A DNA stretch of 64,000 nucleotides from Gilliamella mensalis (GTDB lineage Bacteria > Pseudomonadota > Gammaproteobacteria > Enterobacterales > Orbaceae). Shown in pieces: positions 9,243-18,672 of this stretch. Each line of letters begins with the position of its first letter. Within the stretch, counting starts at the first letter, position 1. A model generated the notes under the pieces. That model searched no databases and was not told the origin of the DNA. It saw only the letters and a program-made list of their open reading frames with translations. Where the stretch lies: NCBI RefSeq assembly GCF_900103085.1, contig NZ_FMWR01000002.1:1-64000 (forward strand), in the 5' to 3' direction. Both the position numbers and the translations under genes were made by a program.

Positions 9243-9674
9243 TTAAAATTTAAAGATCTCTTCACAAGCACTGGTTAAACTTTCATCGACTGGCGATGTG
9301 GTGCAAACGCGATTCCAATCTAAATTACCGTGAGTGGCATTGATTGTTGGTGTCAGTGTGGTGGTTAACCCCGCTAAGGCACTGGTTCCAACCAAGGTAA
9401 TAACGCCATTATTGACCGTTATTGAAGTTACATAGTTAGATGTTCGGCTTGCCGGTACACCATTATTACCATTACTACAATTGGTTAAACTGCCTTGCTC
9501 TACAGCACAAATTTCGACAGCCGTTTTATAAGATGTCATGGTTTGCAGCATATCAGTCAACGCCGCTTTTTTTACATATCCTTGATATGCAGGCACACCA
9601 ATAGCCGTTAAGATAGCAATAACAATAATGGCAATCATAAGTTCAAACAACGTAAATCCCGATTGATTAGACAT
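9243..9674 (-). CDS. pilA: Type IV pilin (PpdD/PilA-like major pilin)
   Basis: A 143-residue class IVa prepilin with the short leader MSNQSG, cleavage before Phe7, and the required Glu at mature position 5 (FTLFE). A hydrophobic N-terminal helix follows. Two cysteine pairs (about residues 56/64 and near the C-terminus) probably form disulfides. It is first in the operon with the ATPase, platform and peptidase genes, matching ppdD-hofB-hofC order in E. coli plus pilD. In related bacteria such pili serve DNA uptake or surface attachment. No secretin or PilT gene is in the window. Confidence 0.93.
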   Translation of the reverse strand: MSNQSGFTLFELMIAIIVIAILTAIGVPAYQGYVKKAALTDMLQTMTSYKTAVEICAVEQGSLTNCSNGNNGVPASRTSNYVTSITVNNGVITLVGTSALAGLTTTLTPTINATHGNLDWNRVCTTSPVDESLTSACEEIFKF

Positions 9675-9875
9675 AAATACCTCGATTTTTCAGTCAATGA
9701 TTTAATAGAAGAGCCTTTATAGCAAAACAAAAAAATGGAATAATAGCGAAGTAGTAAGTTTGGAAAGAAAAGTCCATTACGCAATTCGTTATTACGTTGT
9801 ATGCTCAATTTTCGCGAAGCAGATCGCAAAACAAACAAATCCATACATCGGTTTATTAGATAAGTTGGAGTCAAT

Positions 9876-10727
9876 ATGTCCCTAAAAATTGTTAACGGTT
9901 GGTTGCAAGGTATAAAACACGTCGTTTCACCTTTTTATAATGAACGACCAGCCAATAAACCGATATCATTACTTGTTATCCATAATATCAGCCTACCGCC
10001 CAATCAATATGGAGGGCCTTATGTTGAACAATTATTTACAGGTCAGCTCGATCCTAATAAGCATCCCTACTTTACTTCAATTTATCAACTTGAAGTCTCA
10101 AGCCATCTGTTTATTCGGCGAGATGGCGAAATCATTCAATTTGTGCCATTTGATAAACGCGCTTGGCATGCAGGGAAATCCGTATTTGCAGGGCAAGAGA
10201 ATTGTAACGATTTTTCAATCGGTATTGAAATAGAAGGATGCGATAGCGACAGTTTTACTGAACAACAATATCAGCAATTAGCGAACGTGACACTATTATT
10301 ACAACAAACTTATGGGATCGAAAACATAGCTGGCCACAGCGATATAGCCCCAGATCGTAAAACAGATCCTGGTCCCTGTTTTGATTGGCACCATTATCGA
10401 AGTTTGTTAGCACAAAAATCACAAGAACAAAAGCTACTCAATCAAATCGAGCAAATTATTGCAGAGTTACAAAAAATCGATTTATGGCAAATCACACCAC
10501 CAAAACCTGATGCATTTTTAAGCCAAGAGCCCTTTGCGCTTGACACCATGCAAGCACACGAATGGTTACAATGGATTTTTATTCCACGAATACAAGCCAT
10601 GATTGACGCTAAAGTAAACTTGCCAAAATTTGCTTTGCACCCATATTTTGAAGAAGCGTTAAAAGAGCAAGAACAAGATGTTAATCGCCTGCTCAATCTT
10701 ATTAAACAGCTTGATGAATTATCATAA
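9876..10727 (+). CDS. ampD: AmpD anhydro-muramoyl-L-alanine amidase fused to a YqcC (DUF446) domain
   Basis: Residues 1-180 are a complete AmpD, the cytoplasmic zinc amidase that cuts the peptide from 1,6-anhydro-MurNAc during wall recycling. The zinc ligands are H36, H154 and D164; E118 and K162 complete the active site, within GHSDIAPDRKTDPGP. E. coli AmpD ends at about 183 residues, but this frame continues uninterrupted to 283. The extra 100 residues resemble E. coli YqcC (DUF446): an N-terminal helix, then DTMQAHEWLQWIFIPRIQAM and ALHPYFEEALKEQEQ, which follow YqcC's DTMEPLEWLQW, IPRM and YYEMAL pattern. The start has GGAG at good spacing. It is divergent from the pilin gene, as near nadC-ppdD in E. 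coli. Confidence 0.9.
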   Translation: MSLKIVNGWLQGIKHVVSPFYNERPANKPISLLVIHNISLPPNQYGGPYVEQLFTGQLDPNKHPYFTSIYQLEVSSHLFIRRDGEIIQFVPFDKRAWHAGKSVFAGQENCNDFSIGIEIEGCDSDSFTEQQYQQLANVTLLLQQTYGIENIAGHSDIAPDRKTDPGPCFDWHHYRSLLAQKSQEQKLLNQIEQIIAELQKIDLWQITPPKPDAFLSQEPFALDTMQAHEWLQWIFIPRIQAMIDAKVNLPKFALHPYFEEALKEQEQDVNRLLNLIKQLDELS

Positions 10728-10740
10728 ATTAACAAGATAA

Positions 10741-10768
10741 AATGTACCGCATTAATATACGGTACATT
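10741..10768. terminator. Bidirectional hairpin between ampD and mltG
   Basis: A perfect 9-bp stem (AATGTACCG / CGGTACATT) with a 10-nt AT-rich loop lies 13 nt after the ampD stop in the convergent gap. Confidence 0.65.
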
Positions 10769-10849
10769 AGTGTGTAATAATGGTTAAAGCCGAAAAAATC
10801 GAATAAAAATCGATCAGAAAAGGCATTGATTTTATTTAATTTTTTAAAT

Positions 10850-11872
10850 CTAATTTCCACTATTCGATAACTGTCGATATACATTCACCGCTTGCTGATG
10901 GTTGCTATAAGTGGTTGAAAAGGTATGCCCACCTGTTCCATTCGCAACAAAAAACAGATAATTGGTTTTAGCTGGGTGCGCGGCTGCTTCTAATGAAGCA
11001 AGGCTTGGCATTGCAATAGGTGTTGGCGGGAGCCCCTCAATGACATAGGTATTATAAGGATTTTGGGTATCGGTTAAATCAACCCGCCTAATGGTACCTT
11101 TATAGTTATCACCTAAGCCATAAATAATGGTTGGGTCAGTTTGTAACTTCATTTTACTTTTTAAGCGATTAACAAATACCGAAGCCACATTTGCCCGTTC
11201 AGAACTGATGCCGGTTTCTTTTTCAATGATCGATGCAATAATAAGTAGCTCATAAGGCGATTGGTAAGGAAGATTGCTATCGCGGTTATCCCAGATTTTT
11301 TGCAAGTTACTTTTCATGGTCATATGCGCGCGTTTTAAGATATTAATATCTAATGTATCAGCCGTATACAGGTAAGTATCGGGCGATAACCAGCCTTCAA
11401 TAGACCCTTTAATACCAAGTAGCTTAGCAATGTCTTGTTCTGTTTTACCAGCTAATGTTTGTTGAATATATGGGGCTGACTGAATAATATTTAACCAATC
11501 TTTAGCGCGTTTACCTTCCACAAATTGGATCGAAAAATTGATCTCTTTGCCTGATACCAACAATTGCAAAAATTCTTCGACTGTCATATGTGGATGCAAT
11601 TGATAAGTTCCTGCTTTAATGGATCTTAACGATGGGTTTAATTTGCATAAATAAGGTAGCAAATATGCGCTTTGAAGTAATTTACTTTCTTTAACTTGCT
11701 CAACTAACTGATGCATAGATGTGCCTTTTTTTAAAGTAAACATCTGGTTTTCGTCAGTAACTTGCATTTGCTGTTTAGAAAACTGCTGTAAAAAATAATG
11801 ACCAATACTAATAGAACCACCCACAATGAGTATTAGGGTGAGTAAAACATATACAAATATTTTTTTTATCAT
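10850..11872 (-). CDS. mltG: Endolytic murein transglycosylase MltG
   Basis: A 340-residue YceG-family protein, the same length as in E. coli. A single N-terminal membrane anchor (about residues 4-28) precedes a LysM-like segment and the lytic transglycosylase domain. The catalytic glutamate lies in IIASIIEKETG (about residues 211-221), and the family sequence LQTDPTIIYGLG follows. It cuts nascent glycan strands as they leave the membrane and so sets chain length. It sits 7 nt downstream of alr on the same strand, giving a small cell-wall operon. Confidence 0.95.
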   Translation of the reverse strand: MIKKIFVYVLLTLILIVGGSISIGHYFLQQFSKQQMQVTDENQMFTLKKGTSMHQLVEQVKESKLLQSAYLLPYLCKLNPSLRSIKAGTYQLHPHMTVEEFLQLLVSGKEINFSIQFVEGKRAKDWLNIIQSAPYIQQTLAGKTEQDIAKLLGIKGSIEGWLSPDTYLYTADTLDINILKRAHMTMKSNLQKIWDNRDSNLPYQSPYELLIIASIIEKETGISSERANVASVFVNRLKSKMKLQTDPTIIYGLGDNYKGTIRRVDLTDTQNPYNTYVIEGLPPTPIAMPSLASLEAAAHPAKTNYLFFVANGTGGHTFSTTYSNHQQAVNVYRQLSNSGN

Positions 11873-11879
11873 AAATTAT

Positions 11880-12965
11880 TTATCTACTATAGTGGATTTT
11901 TGCGCGTGAAGTTAAGCGCGTTATTAATTCGTAAGCACTAATACCGGTATACTTAGCGATTTCTTCAACGGGGAGATCTGGTCCCCAAAATATGACTTCA
12001 TCACCGGGTTTTTCAAGGCTGTCGATGCCCAAATCAACCACAATCATATCCATTGAAACTCGACCAACAATAGGCACTTTACGACCATTAATCAAAACAG
12101 GCGTATTTTGTGGAATACTACGTGGGTAGCCATCACCATAGCCCATCGCAACTACGCCGAGTTGAGTATCTTGTTCACAACACCAAGTCTGACCATAGCC
12201 AACCGATTCGCCTTGTTTGTGCTTTCGCACTGCGATTAATTCTGATTTAAATGTCATCGCTGGTTTTAAATCGGCAATTGGTGCATCAAAGGGCGAAACA
12301 CCATACAAAGCAATGCCTGGACGCACAACATCACGCTGAGCCATTGGCCAAGCCAAAGTGCCACCCGATGCGGCAATCGAACATTTACCTATTAGTGATT
12401 TATCGTCAATTGAAGCAATAAACTGATCAAAGCATTCAATTTGCTTTAACGTTTGCTTTGAAGTGAGATCGTCAGCCGAACTAAAATGACTCATAATATT
12501 AATCGGTTTACAAACGACAGAACAGTTAGCTAAACGATAAAACTCTTCTTTAGCTTCATCAAGACAAAAACCTAACCTATGCATACCAGTATCGATTTTA
12601 AACCATGTAATAATTTGCTTTTCAAGCGGTGATGATTGCAATACATCGATTTGCCATTTGCTATGAATAGCTGGTTGAACATTAAAATTAATCAAATCCC
12701 ACATATCATCATGTGGAAAAAATCCCTCCAAAGCCACAATAGGCGTATTAATACCTGTATTTCGCAATTGTATTGCCTCGGCAAGCCGCGAAACGCCAAA
12801 ATAATCTACCTTATCGGCTAATAGCTGCGCAATTTCCTCAATACCATGGGAATAAGCATTGGCTTTAATAACCGCAACTAGCTGACTATTGGGTGCTATT
12901 TTTTTTAGATATTCAACATTATGAATAACGGATTGACGACTGACTTCAATAACGGCGATAGACAT
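11880..12965 (-). CDS. alr: Alanine racemase
   Basis: A PLP-dependent fold-type III racemase making D-alanine for peptidoglycan. The PLP lysine is K34 in VAVIKANAYSHG, and the catalytic tyrosine region GYGDGYPRSIP and GRVSMDMIVVDL are intact. Length 361 residues is normal. It shares a transcript with mltG, and its upstream gap is shared with the divergent TonB-dependent receptor gene. E. coli has biosynthetic (alr) and catabolic (dadX) forms; with no dadA nearby the biosynthetic form is more likely. Confidence 0.95.
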   Translation of the reverse strand: MSIAVIEVSRQSVIHNVEYLKKIAPNSQLVAVIKANAYSHGIEEIAQLLADKVDYFGVSRLAEAIQLRNTGINTPIVALEGFFPHDDMWDLINFNVQPAIHSKWQIDVLQSSPLEKQIITWFKIDTGMHRLGFCLDEAKEEFYRLANCSVVCKPINIMSHFSSADDLTSKQTLKQIECFDQFIASIDDKSLIGKCSIAASGGTLAWPMAQRDVVRPGIALYGVSPFDAPIADLKPAMTFKSELIAVRKHKQGESVGYGQTWCCEQDTQLGVVAMGYGDGYPRSIPQNTPVLINGRKVPIVGRVSMDMIVVDLGIDSLEKPGDEVIFWGPDLPVEEIAKYTGISAYELITRLTSRAKIHYSR

Positions 12966-13099
12966 CTTATTACCTAGATTTTGATTAAGTGATTATTTTA
13001 AATTTTGTTTCTAATAATAACAAATTTTTATTTTTATATATATCTATTAGTGACTTAACATTATTTGCAAATGGAGTGCTTTTTATTTACATTATTAAT

Positions 13100-13118
13100 G
13101 ATAATGGTTATCATTTTC
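13100..13118. promoter_or_regulatory. Fur box upstream of the TonB-dependent receptor
   Basis: GATAATGGTTATCATTTTC matches the 19-bp Fur consensus GATAATGATAATCATTATC at 16 positions. It lies 50-68 nt before the receptor start in an AT-rich promoter region, so iron-Fur repression of the receptor is expected. Confidence 0.75.
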
Positions 13119-13167
13119 ATTATAACTAAAAATATCAAATTTTCACTGATATAGGAAATGATAAACA

Positions 13168-15312
13168 ATGAAATTAAACGTAATCAAGCTTTATAAACCG
13201 ACGTCATATATTGCAATGTTAACCCTTTGTTTTAGTGCTGATACTTTTGCCGAAGAAAACCGAACAACTTCTCATGACACCATTATCGTGACAGCTGATC
13301 GTAATGAAAAAAGCATATGGGACAGCGCAGTATCGGTTAATGCGATTAACCGTGATGATATTGAAAAGCAAAATGGTGATTCTGTTGCCGAGGCATTACG
13401 CGATATTCCCGGCGTTGAAATTACCGACAATTCGCTAGCGGGTCGTAAGCAAATTATGATTCGTGGCGAAGCACCATCGCGCATTTTAATGTTAATTGAT
13501 GGGCAAGAGGTGACCTATCACCGCTCAGGACACGGTTCTGGAGCAGGTGTATTAATTGATATGGAATCAGTTGAGCGGATAGAAGTTATTAAAGGTCCTC
13601 ATTCTGTCCTTTATGGTTCACAAGCCATCGGTGGTGTGGTTAATTTTATTACCCGAAAAGGTAGCAAAAACAGAGCCTCCCTTAATGGTGATGTTAAAGT
13701 TATTTATAACCAATCAACTAATGGCTTTACCGAAATGGGCACGGTTAACGGCACAATGGATCAGATTTTTGATTATCGAATCAGTGGCACTCATGCCCAA
13801 AATAACGATCGTAAAGCTTATCAAGGCAAACTTCACAATACCGATTTTGGTAATGATAGTTTAAGTTCATGGTTTGGAGTTAATTTAGATAAGCATAAAT
13901 TTGGACTTTCACTCGATCGTTATAGACTTAATACTAAAACTTATTTTGATAAGGATAATAACGCTCCTTCAATTAAAGAATTTTGGGTCAAATTACCCAA
14001 ATTGCAACGTGAAAAAATTGGTCTATTTTATGACTATAATATTGATAGTGATGTCCTTAAAAAGCTACATTATGATGCCTATGTACAAAAAATGAATCGT
14101 GAATTTAGAAATCACGTTGTTGTATCACCAAGACCTATGATCAATGTTAACACCAATACAGCCACAAACGATGAACAAAAAACTTATGGCATGACATTTC
14201 AATCCGATTTTATACCACATAAAAGCATGAAACTAATTACCGGAGCACAATATCAACAAGATAATGTTGTTCAAAATTCACATAACTCGTTGGTATCCAA
14301 AATGCCATCACCAAGAGCAAGCTATACTCAGCATAAATATTTAGCTAATAAATGGCAACAAACTAGCATTTCTTTATTTGGACAGAACGATTGGGCAATA
14401 ACTGATGATATATCTTGGAACATAGGCGCTCGTCAATATTGGGTTGAATCAAAACTCAAAAATGGATCAACGTCCCTAAATAAAATACCCATTATAGGTC
14501 GCCCATCTGTAACTTATACTATTGATGGAAAAAAGAAAGATCGCGATAACAATTTTGTTGTGTCGTCTGGATTAACCTATTCTGGCATTGAAAATACACA
14601 ATTAAGAGCCTCGTTTGCACAGGGCTATGTTCACCCAACACTTTCACATCTTTATGCAGTTACCTCGGCTTCAACCCAAACACTTTATGGTAATTCAAAT
14701 TTAAAACCTGAAAAATCAAATAACTATGAAATAGGCTTGCGCTACAACAACAATATTTGGTTAGTTGATAGCGCCATTTATTATTCTGCCGCTAAAAATT
14801 ATATTACTGAAATGAGTTGTAATGGTTCGGCTATTTGTGATGGTGCATCAGGGGCTAATTTTAATTATTATAATAATGCCAACAAAGCCAACACTCATGG
14901 CTTAGAATTTAGCATAGAATATCTTGATTTAGCTTTTATCCCTTATGTTAAAGGCAATTATTTGCGACGTCAGATAAAAACTGGACGGTACACCACTTAT
15001 GATTCTGGCAATCCGCGTTTTATGGGGAATGCTGGTATCAAACATACAGCTTATTTAGATTGGTTTGATATTGATTCTGATCTATTTATGCGATTTTCAA
15101 CAAAAGCAACTCGCCGCAGTGATTCATCGGTTTACCATTATAGTGGTTGGTCAACCCTAAATTTATCAACCACCACTTCATTTGGCACCAATCGCCAATA
15201 CCGGATTGGTTTAGATATAAATAATATATTAAATAAAAGCTATACAACCGCTTACGAAACCATACCTGCAGCAAAATTCCATGCACTACTTAGCGCAAGT
15301 ATGAAATTTTAA
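13168..15312 (+). CDS. TonB-dependent outer-membrane receptor (iron/haem/siderophore type)
   Basis: A 714-residue receptor with a signal peptide ending near TFA-EE and a TonB-box-like DTIIVTA. The plug domain spans about residues 40-155 (ALRDIPGVEITD, then VERIEVIKGPHSVLYGSQAIGGVVNFITRKG) and a 22-strand barrel ends in Phe (LLSASMKF). The plug resembles CirA and haem/haemoglobin receptors, but I cannot name the ligand. No ABC transporter or siderophore gene is adjacent. A good Fur box upstream supports an iron role. The uncharged tail and intact frame suggest it is functional. Confidence 0.88.
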   Translation: MKLNVIKLYKPTSYIAMLTLCFSADTFAEENRTTSHDTIIVTADRNEKSIWDSAVSVNAINRDDIEKQNGDSVAEALRDIPGVEITDNSLAGRKQIMIRGEAPSRILMLIDGQEVTYHRSGHGSGAGVLIDMESVERIEVIKGPHSVLYGSQAIGGVVNFITRKGSKNRASLNGDVKVIYNQSTNGFTEMGTVNGTMDQIFDYRISGTHAQNNDRKAYQGKLHNTDFGNDSLSSWFGVNLDKHKFGLSLDRYRLNTKTYFDKDNNAPSIKEFWVKLPKLQREKIGLFYDYNIDSDVLKKLHYDAYVQKMNREFRNHVVVSPRPMINVNTNTATNDEQKTYGMTFQSDFIPHKSMKLITGAQYQQDNVVQNSHNSLVSKMPSPRASYTQHKYLANKWQQTSISLFGQNDWAITDDISWNIGARQYWVESKLKNGSTSLNKIPIIGRPSVTYTIDGKKKDRDNNFVVSSGLTYSGIENTQLRASFAQGYVHPTLSHLYAVTSASTQTLYGNSNLKPEKSNNYEIGLRYNNNIWLVDSAIYYSAAKNYITEMSCNGSAICDGASGANFNYYNNANKANTHGLEFSIEYLDLAFIPYVKGNYLRRQIKTGRYTTYDSGNPRFMGNAGIKHTAYLDWFDIDSDLFMRFSTKATRRSDSSVYHYSGWSTLNLSTTTSFGTNRQYRIGLDINNILNKSYTTAYETIPAAKFHALLSASMKF

Positions 15313-15360
15313 CACCTCAAAGATATAATTTAAGATAACAATCAAACCTATATCATCAAT

Positions 15361-15390
15361 TACCCGTTACTTTTTTGTAGTTAACGGGTA
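15361..15390. terminator. Hairpin between the receptor gene and ygbA
   Basis: A 9-bp stem TACCCGTTA/TAACGGGTA encloses a 12-nt loop containing a run of T. It sits in a convergent gap, 49 nt past the receptor stop and 25 nt past the ygbA stop. Confidence 0.5.
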
Positions 15391-15414
15391 GTATCACCGA
15401 AAATCAGTAGCTTA

Positions 15415-15744
15415 CTATTTACTCAACAAATTTTTATACAGATGCCTAAAAGCCATTACTGGATGATAGATGATCATCCTTGGACCGGCATAGCGCATAA
15501 CTTGTTTTATTTTTTGTTTATAATCCTTACGATAACAATGTTTTGGGCAATGCTCACAGGTTGTTTTGGCTTCACCAAAACGACACATTGTTAAACGTTG
15601 CATAGCATATTGCAATAGATCATTGCATTCATTACATAACTGGTAACGTGAGGTGTGATGATTTTGGTTGCAATATAAATAAATCATTGCACTCACTGTT
15701 GCTTTTTCTTGCTGTATTTTAGGACCAGTATTGTTTGCAACCAT
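15415..15744 (-). CDS. ygbA: YgbA-family (nitrous oxide-stimulated promoter family) protein
   Basis: A 109-residue cysteine-rich protein matching the family of E. coli YgbA: the opening EKATVSAMIYLYC is followed by LCNECNDLLQYA and CEHCPKHCYR, and then MRYAGPRMIIYHP near the end. The cysteines (C-X2-C, then C-X2-C-X3-C) suggest a metal or Fe-S site. In E. coli, ygbA is induced by nitric oxide through NsrR and has been linked to recovery from nitrosative stress; its biochemical role is unclear. No NsrR site was recognised here. Confidence 0.85.
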   Translation of the reverse strand: MVANNTGPKIQQEKATVSAMIYLYCNQNHHTSRYQLCNECNDLLQYAMQRLTMCRFGEAKTTCEHCPKHCYRKDYKQKIKQVMRYAGPRMIIYHPVMAFRHLYKNLLSK

Positions 15745-15814
15745 AAGACATACACATTAATGAAGAAAGTGGTAAAATAAAATCACCAAACTATGATTAC
15801 AAGGATTTATTGTA

Positions 15815-16645
15815 ATGGCAAGAATTATCAATAAAGACACGACTGTTTGCATGTCCCTTTCAGCCAGACCAAGCAATTTCGGTACTCGCTTTCATAATTA
15901 TTTGTATGAAAAACTCGATCTTAATTACTTATATAAAGCCTTTACTACCAATAATTTAAAAGATGCAATTTATGGCATTAAAGCCTTAGCAATTCGAGGT
16001 TGCGCCATTTCAATGCCTTATAAAGAAGCTTGCATAGAATTTATTGATGAATTAGATGACTCGGTAAAATCTATTCAATCGGTCAATACGATTGTTAACA
16101 CAAACCATCATTTAAAAGCATATAACACCGATTATATTGCGGTTGCCAAGCTCATTACCGAAAATAAAATCGATAATACTACACCATTTGTGTTAAAAGG
16201 CAGTGGCGGTATGGCTAATGCGGTGATTGGTGCTTTTTATGATGCAGGATTTAAAAATGGCATTATTGCAGCGCGTAACCAAGCAAAAGGCGAAGCGTTG
16301 GCCAAACGCTACGGTTATAAATGGGTCAAAAATGAACAAGACATATTGCCAAAACAAGCCAAACTGATTATTAATGTGACTCCAATTGGTATGCTTGGAG
16401 GTGTTGAATCTGAAGAGCTCGCATTCTCCTCGGTCATGATAGAAAATGCCGATATTGTGTTTGATGTGGTTGCATTACCCGTTGAAACACCAATGATAAA
16501 ATATGCCCAAAAGCTAAACAAAACCATTATTTCAGGTGCCGACGTCGCGGTGATTCAAGCTCTTGAACAATTTGTGTTATATACGGGCGTAACACCTAGC
16601 GAAGAGTTGGTGAAAAAAGCAGGTGAGTTTGCAAGACAAGGCTAA
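15815..16645 (+). CDS. Shikimate 5-dehydrogenase-like protein (HI0607/SdhL type)
   Basis: A 276-residue NAD(P)-binding protein of the AroE superfamily. The N-terminal substrate domain has SLSARPSNFGTRFHNYLY and GCAISMPYKE (the catalytic lysine region); the cofactor domain has a degenerate glycine motif LKGSGGMANAV and IINVTPIGMLGG. The sequence follows H. influenzae HI0607, a SDH-like clade with weak or altered shikimate activity, rather than AroE. It may act on shikimate or quinate-like substrates. It is a single gene ending in a strong convergent hairpin. Confidence 0.82.
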   Translation: MARIINKDTTVCMSLSARPSNFGTRFHNYLYEKLDLNYLYKAFTTNNLKDAIYGIKALAIRGCAISMPYKEACIEFIDELDDSVKSIQSVNTIVNTNHHLKAYNTDYIAVAKLITENKIDNTTPFVLKGSGGMANAVIGAFYDAGFKNGIIAARNQAKGEALAKRYGYKWVKNEQDILPKQAKLIINVTPIGMLGGVESEELAFSSVMIENADIVFDVVALPVETPMIKYAQKLNKTIISGADVAVIQALEQFVLYTGVTPSEELVKKAGEFARQG

Positions 16646-16650
16646 ATAGT

Positions 16651-16689
16651 GTTATTCATTCCACTGAGTATATCGGTGGAATGAATAAC
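16651..16689. terminator. Strong bidirectional hairpin between the SDH-like gene and ycaO
   Basis: A perfect 14-bp stem (GTTATTCATTCCAC / GTGGAATGAATAAC) with an 11-nt loop lies between the two convergent stop codons. Confidence 0.75.
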
Positions 16690-16699
16690 AAATAGGTTA

Positions 16700-18463
16700 T
16701 CACATCACCTGATGTAATTTGTTATACACAGCTAATAATTTTTGATGCATAGCAAATTGCGCTAAATTATCATTAGTCGCTTTATCGGCTGTAGCAGAGT
16801 CAGCCAAGCCAAAAAATGTTTTTTCGCCATTAGCGTATTGCCACATATCGTCAACACAAGCTTTACCATACATTTTATTAAATGCAGTTCGATAGTTGTT
16901 AAACTGTTTTTTGTCACGTTGCAAAATAAAGTTAACCAGCGTTTGCAAGCAACGATAATCATGATTGCGCTCTGGAGTAAATATAGACTCATTCATTTCA
17001 ACTGTCCAATCAATCCATTGTTGTGCTTGCACTAGGTCTTTACCTGCCAATGCCAACATTGCTTTTAATTCACCAACGCGCAGTGTAAGCCAAGCATTAT
17101 CGTTACCGGTTGCAATGCCAAGTAGTTCGCGAACACGTGCATAATCATCAAGACCTTCATCATCAAGCTGTTCAATAATGGCTAGGTACTGTTTAGCAGT
17201 GCGTTTTTGATAAGGTAACGACAAAATAAGATCACGCAGACCAATTGCCATATTGCTATTAGCAATTAAAAGATCTTCAGGGGGATAGATTTCCGACATA
17301 CCAACGGCTAAAATTCGACAAGCATAAACGCCAAGATGCTCATAGTCCATAATTAACACTTCGGTGTTATGACGGGTAAAAATAGCCATTAAATTAGCAA
17401 ATTCTTGCTCGGTCGTGCCTGAAAAGTCCCAATCGACAAATTCATAATCAGCTTGCTCATTAAATAGATCCCATGAAATCAAACCGCTTGAATCAATAAA
17501 ATGGGTTTCTAAATTGCTAAGATCAGCAATATCATCATTATCAAAACTTGGTGGTGAAAATACATCAAGATCTTTTAAACTACGCCCTTGTAATAGTTCA
17601 GTCACAGTGCGTTCAAGTGCAACGCCAAAATTTGGATGAGCACCAAAAGACGCATAACATGTTCCATTTTGCGGATTAAATAACACCACACAAATAACCG
17701 GAAACTCACCGCCTAATGAAGCATCAAAACAATAAAGTGGAAAGCTCTCGCTTTCAAGCGCCTCAATGGCAGCTAAAACAGCGGGATAGCGATTAATAAC
17801 TTCGGTTGGAATAATCGGTAAGCTAATGGCCTCGGCAATAATTTTGTTTTTCGTATAACGTTCAAAAATTTCCGATAACCCTTGCACTCGCGCTTCATTA
17901 CGAGTATTTCCTGCTGACATACCATTAGATGCATATAAATTAGCAATTAAATTAACGGGCACATAGACCGTTTGCTTATCAGACTGCTGCTCAAACGGTA
18001 ATGCGCAAATACCTCGCTCGCCATTACTTGATTGTAAATCAATTAAATCAGTTGCACTTAACTCATGATCGGGATCGTAAAATTTAAGTAGTTTTTGAGA
18101 TAATAACCCTTTAGGGAGGGAATTATCTTCAGGAATAGAGAACCATTTTTCGGTCGGGTAATGCACAAAATCAGCATTTGCAGCTTTTTTGCCTAAATAA
18201 AAATCGGAAAAAAAGTAATTGGTTGATAATCGTTCAAAATACTCTCCTAATGCTGATGCCAACGCCGCTTTTTTGCTTGCACCTTTACCATTAGCAAAAC
18301 ACAGTGGGCACTTTGTATTTTGAATATGCACTGACCACACATTAGGCACAGGGTTGAGCCAAGAAGCTTCTTGCACTTCTAAATCATATTTTGCTAATTG
18401 TTGCTGAAAATAATTGATTGAATCTTCAAGGGCAGCATCTTTGCCCGGGATATAAGTTTTCAT
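16700..18463 (-). CDS. ycaO: YcaO, ribosomal protein S12 methylthiolation accessory factor
   Basis: The 587-residue protein follows E. coli YcaO (586) closely along its whole length. An N-terminal YcaO ATP-binding domain (NGKGASKKAALASALGEYFER, then NARVQGLSEIFERY-like sequence reading RNEARVQGLSEIFERY) precedes a C-terminal helical TPR-like region (LRVGELKAMLALAGKDLVQA). E. coli YcaO assists RimO-dependent methylthiolation of Asp88 in S12. No azole-peptide cyclodehydratase partner or precursor peptide lies nearby, so a natural-product role is unlikely. It is a monocistronic gene. Confidence 0.95.
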   Translation of the reverse strand: MKTYIPGKDAALEDSINYFQQQLAKYDLEVQEASWLNPVPNVWSVHIQNTKCPLCFANGKGASKKAALASALGEYFERLSTNYFFSDFYLGKKAANADFVHYPTEKWFSIPEDNSLPKGLLSQKLLKFYDPDHELSATDLIDLQSSNGERGICALPFEQQSDKQTVYVPVNLIANLYASNGMSAGNTRNEARVQGLSEIFERYTKNKIIAEAISLPIIPTEVINRYPAVLAAIEALESESFPLYCFDASLGGEFPVICVVLFNPQNGTCYASFGAHPNFGVALERTVTELLQGRSLKDLDVFSPPSFDNDDIADLSNLETHFIDSSGLISWDLFNEQADYEFVDWDFSGTTEQEFANLMAIFTRHNTEVLIMDYEHLGVYACRILAVGMSEIYPPEDLLIANSNMAIGLRDLILSLPYQKRTAKQYLAIIEQLDDEGLDDYARVRELLGIATGNDNAWLTLRVGELKAMLALAGKDLVQAQQWIDWTVEMNESIFTPERNHDYRCLQTLVNFILQRDKKQFNNYRTAFNKMYGKACVDDMWQYANGEKTFFGLADSATADKATNDNLAQFAMHQKLLAVYNKLHQVM

Positions 18464-18672
18464 AGTTAAACTGATCTCAAAATAATTTTATAATTGTTGC
18501 TCTTTATAGCTTTCAAAATTGATAACTTTATACGCAAATATAAAAAAATAGAAGTAATAAAATTAGCCGCCTTAGTTAAGAAAATAAAATATACACAATA
18601 GTAAATATTAACGTTATTATTTTTAAATAATTTTTCTTTGATAAAAAAAGGCACTTTATACTTATCACTATC

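Noticed and set aside
16700-18463. ycaO as part of an azole or thioamide peptide biosynthesis cluster
   Set aside because: The protein follows the housekeeping E. coli YcaO throughout, and no cyclodehydratase partner, precursor peptide or exporter is adjacent.
18466-18654. Minus-strand open frame upstream of ycaO
   Set aside because: Its Lys/Ile/Asn-rich translation follows base composition, it has no ribosome site, and it lies in the ycaO promoter region.
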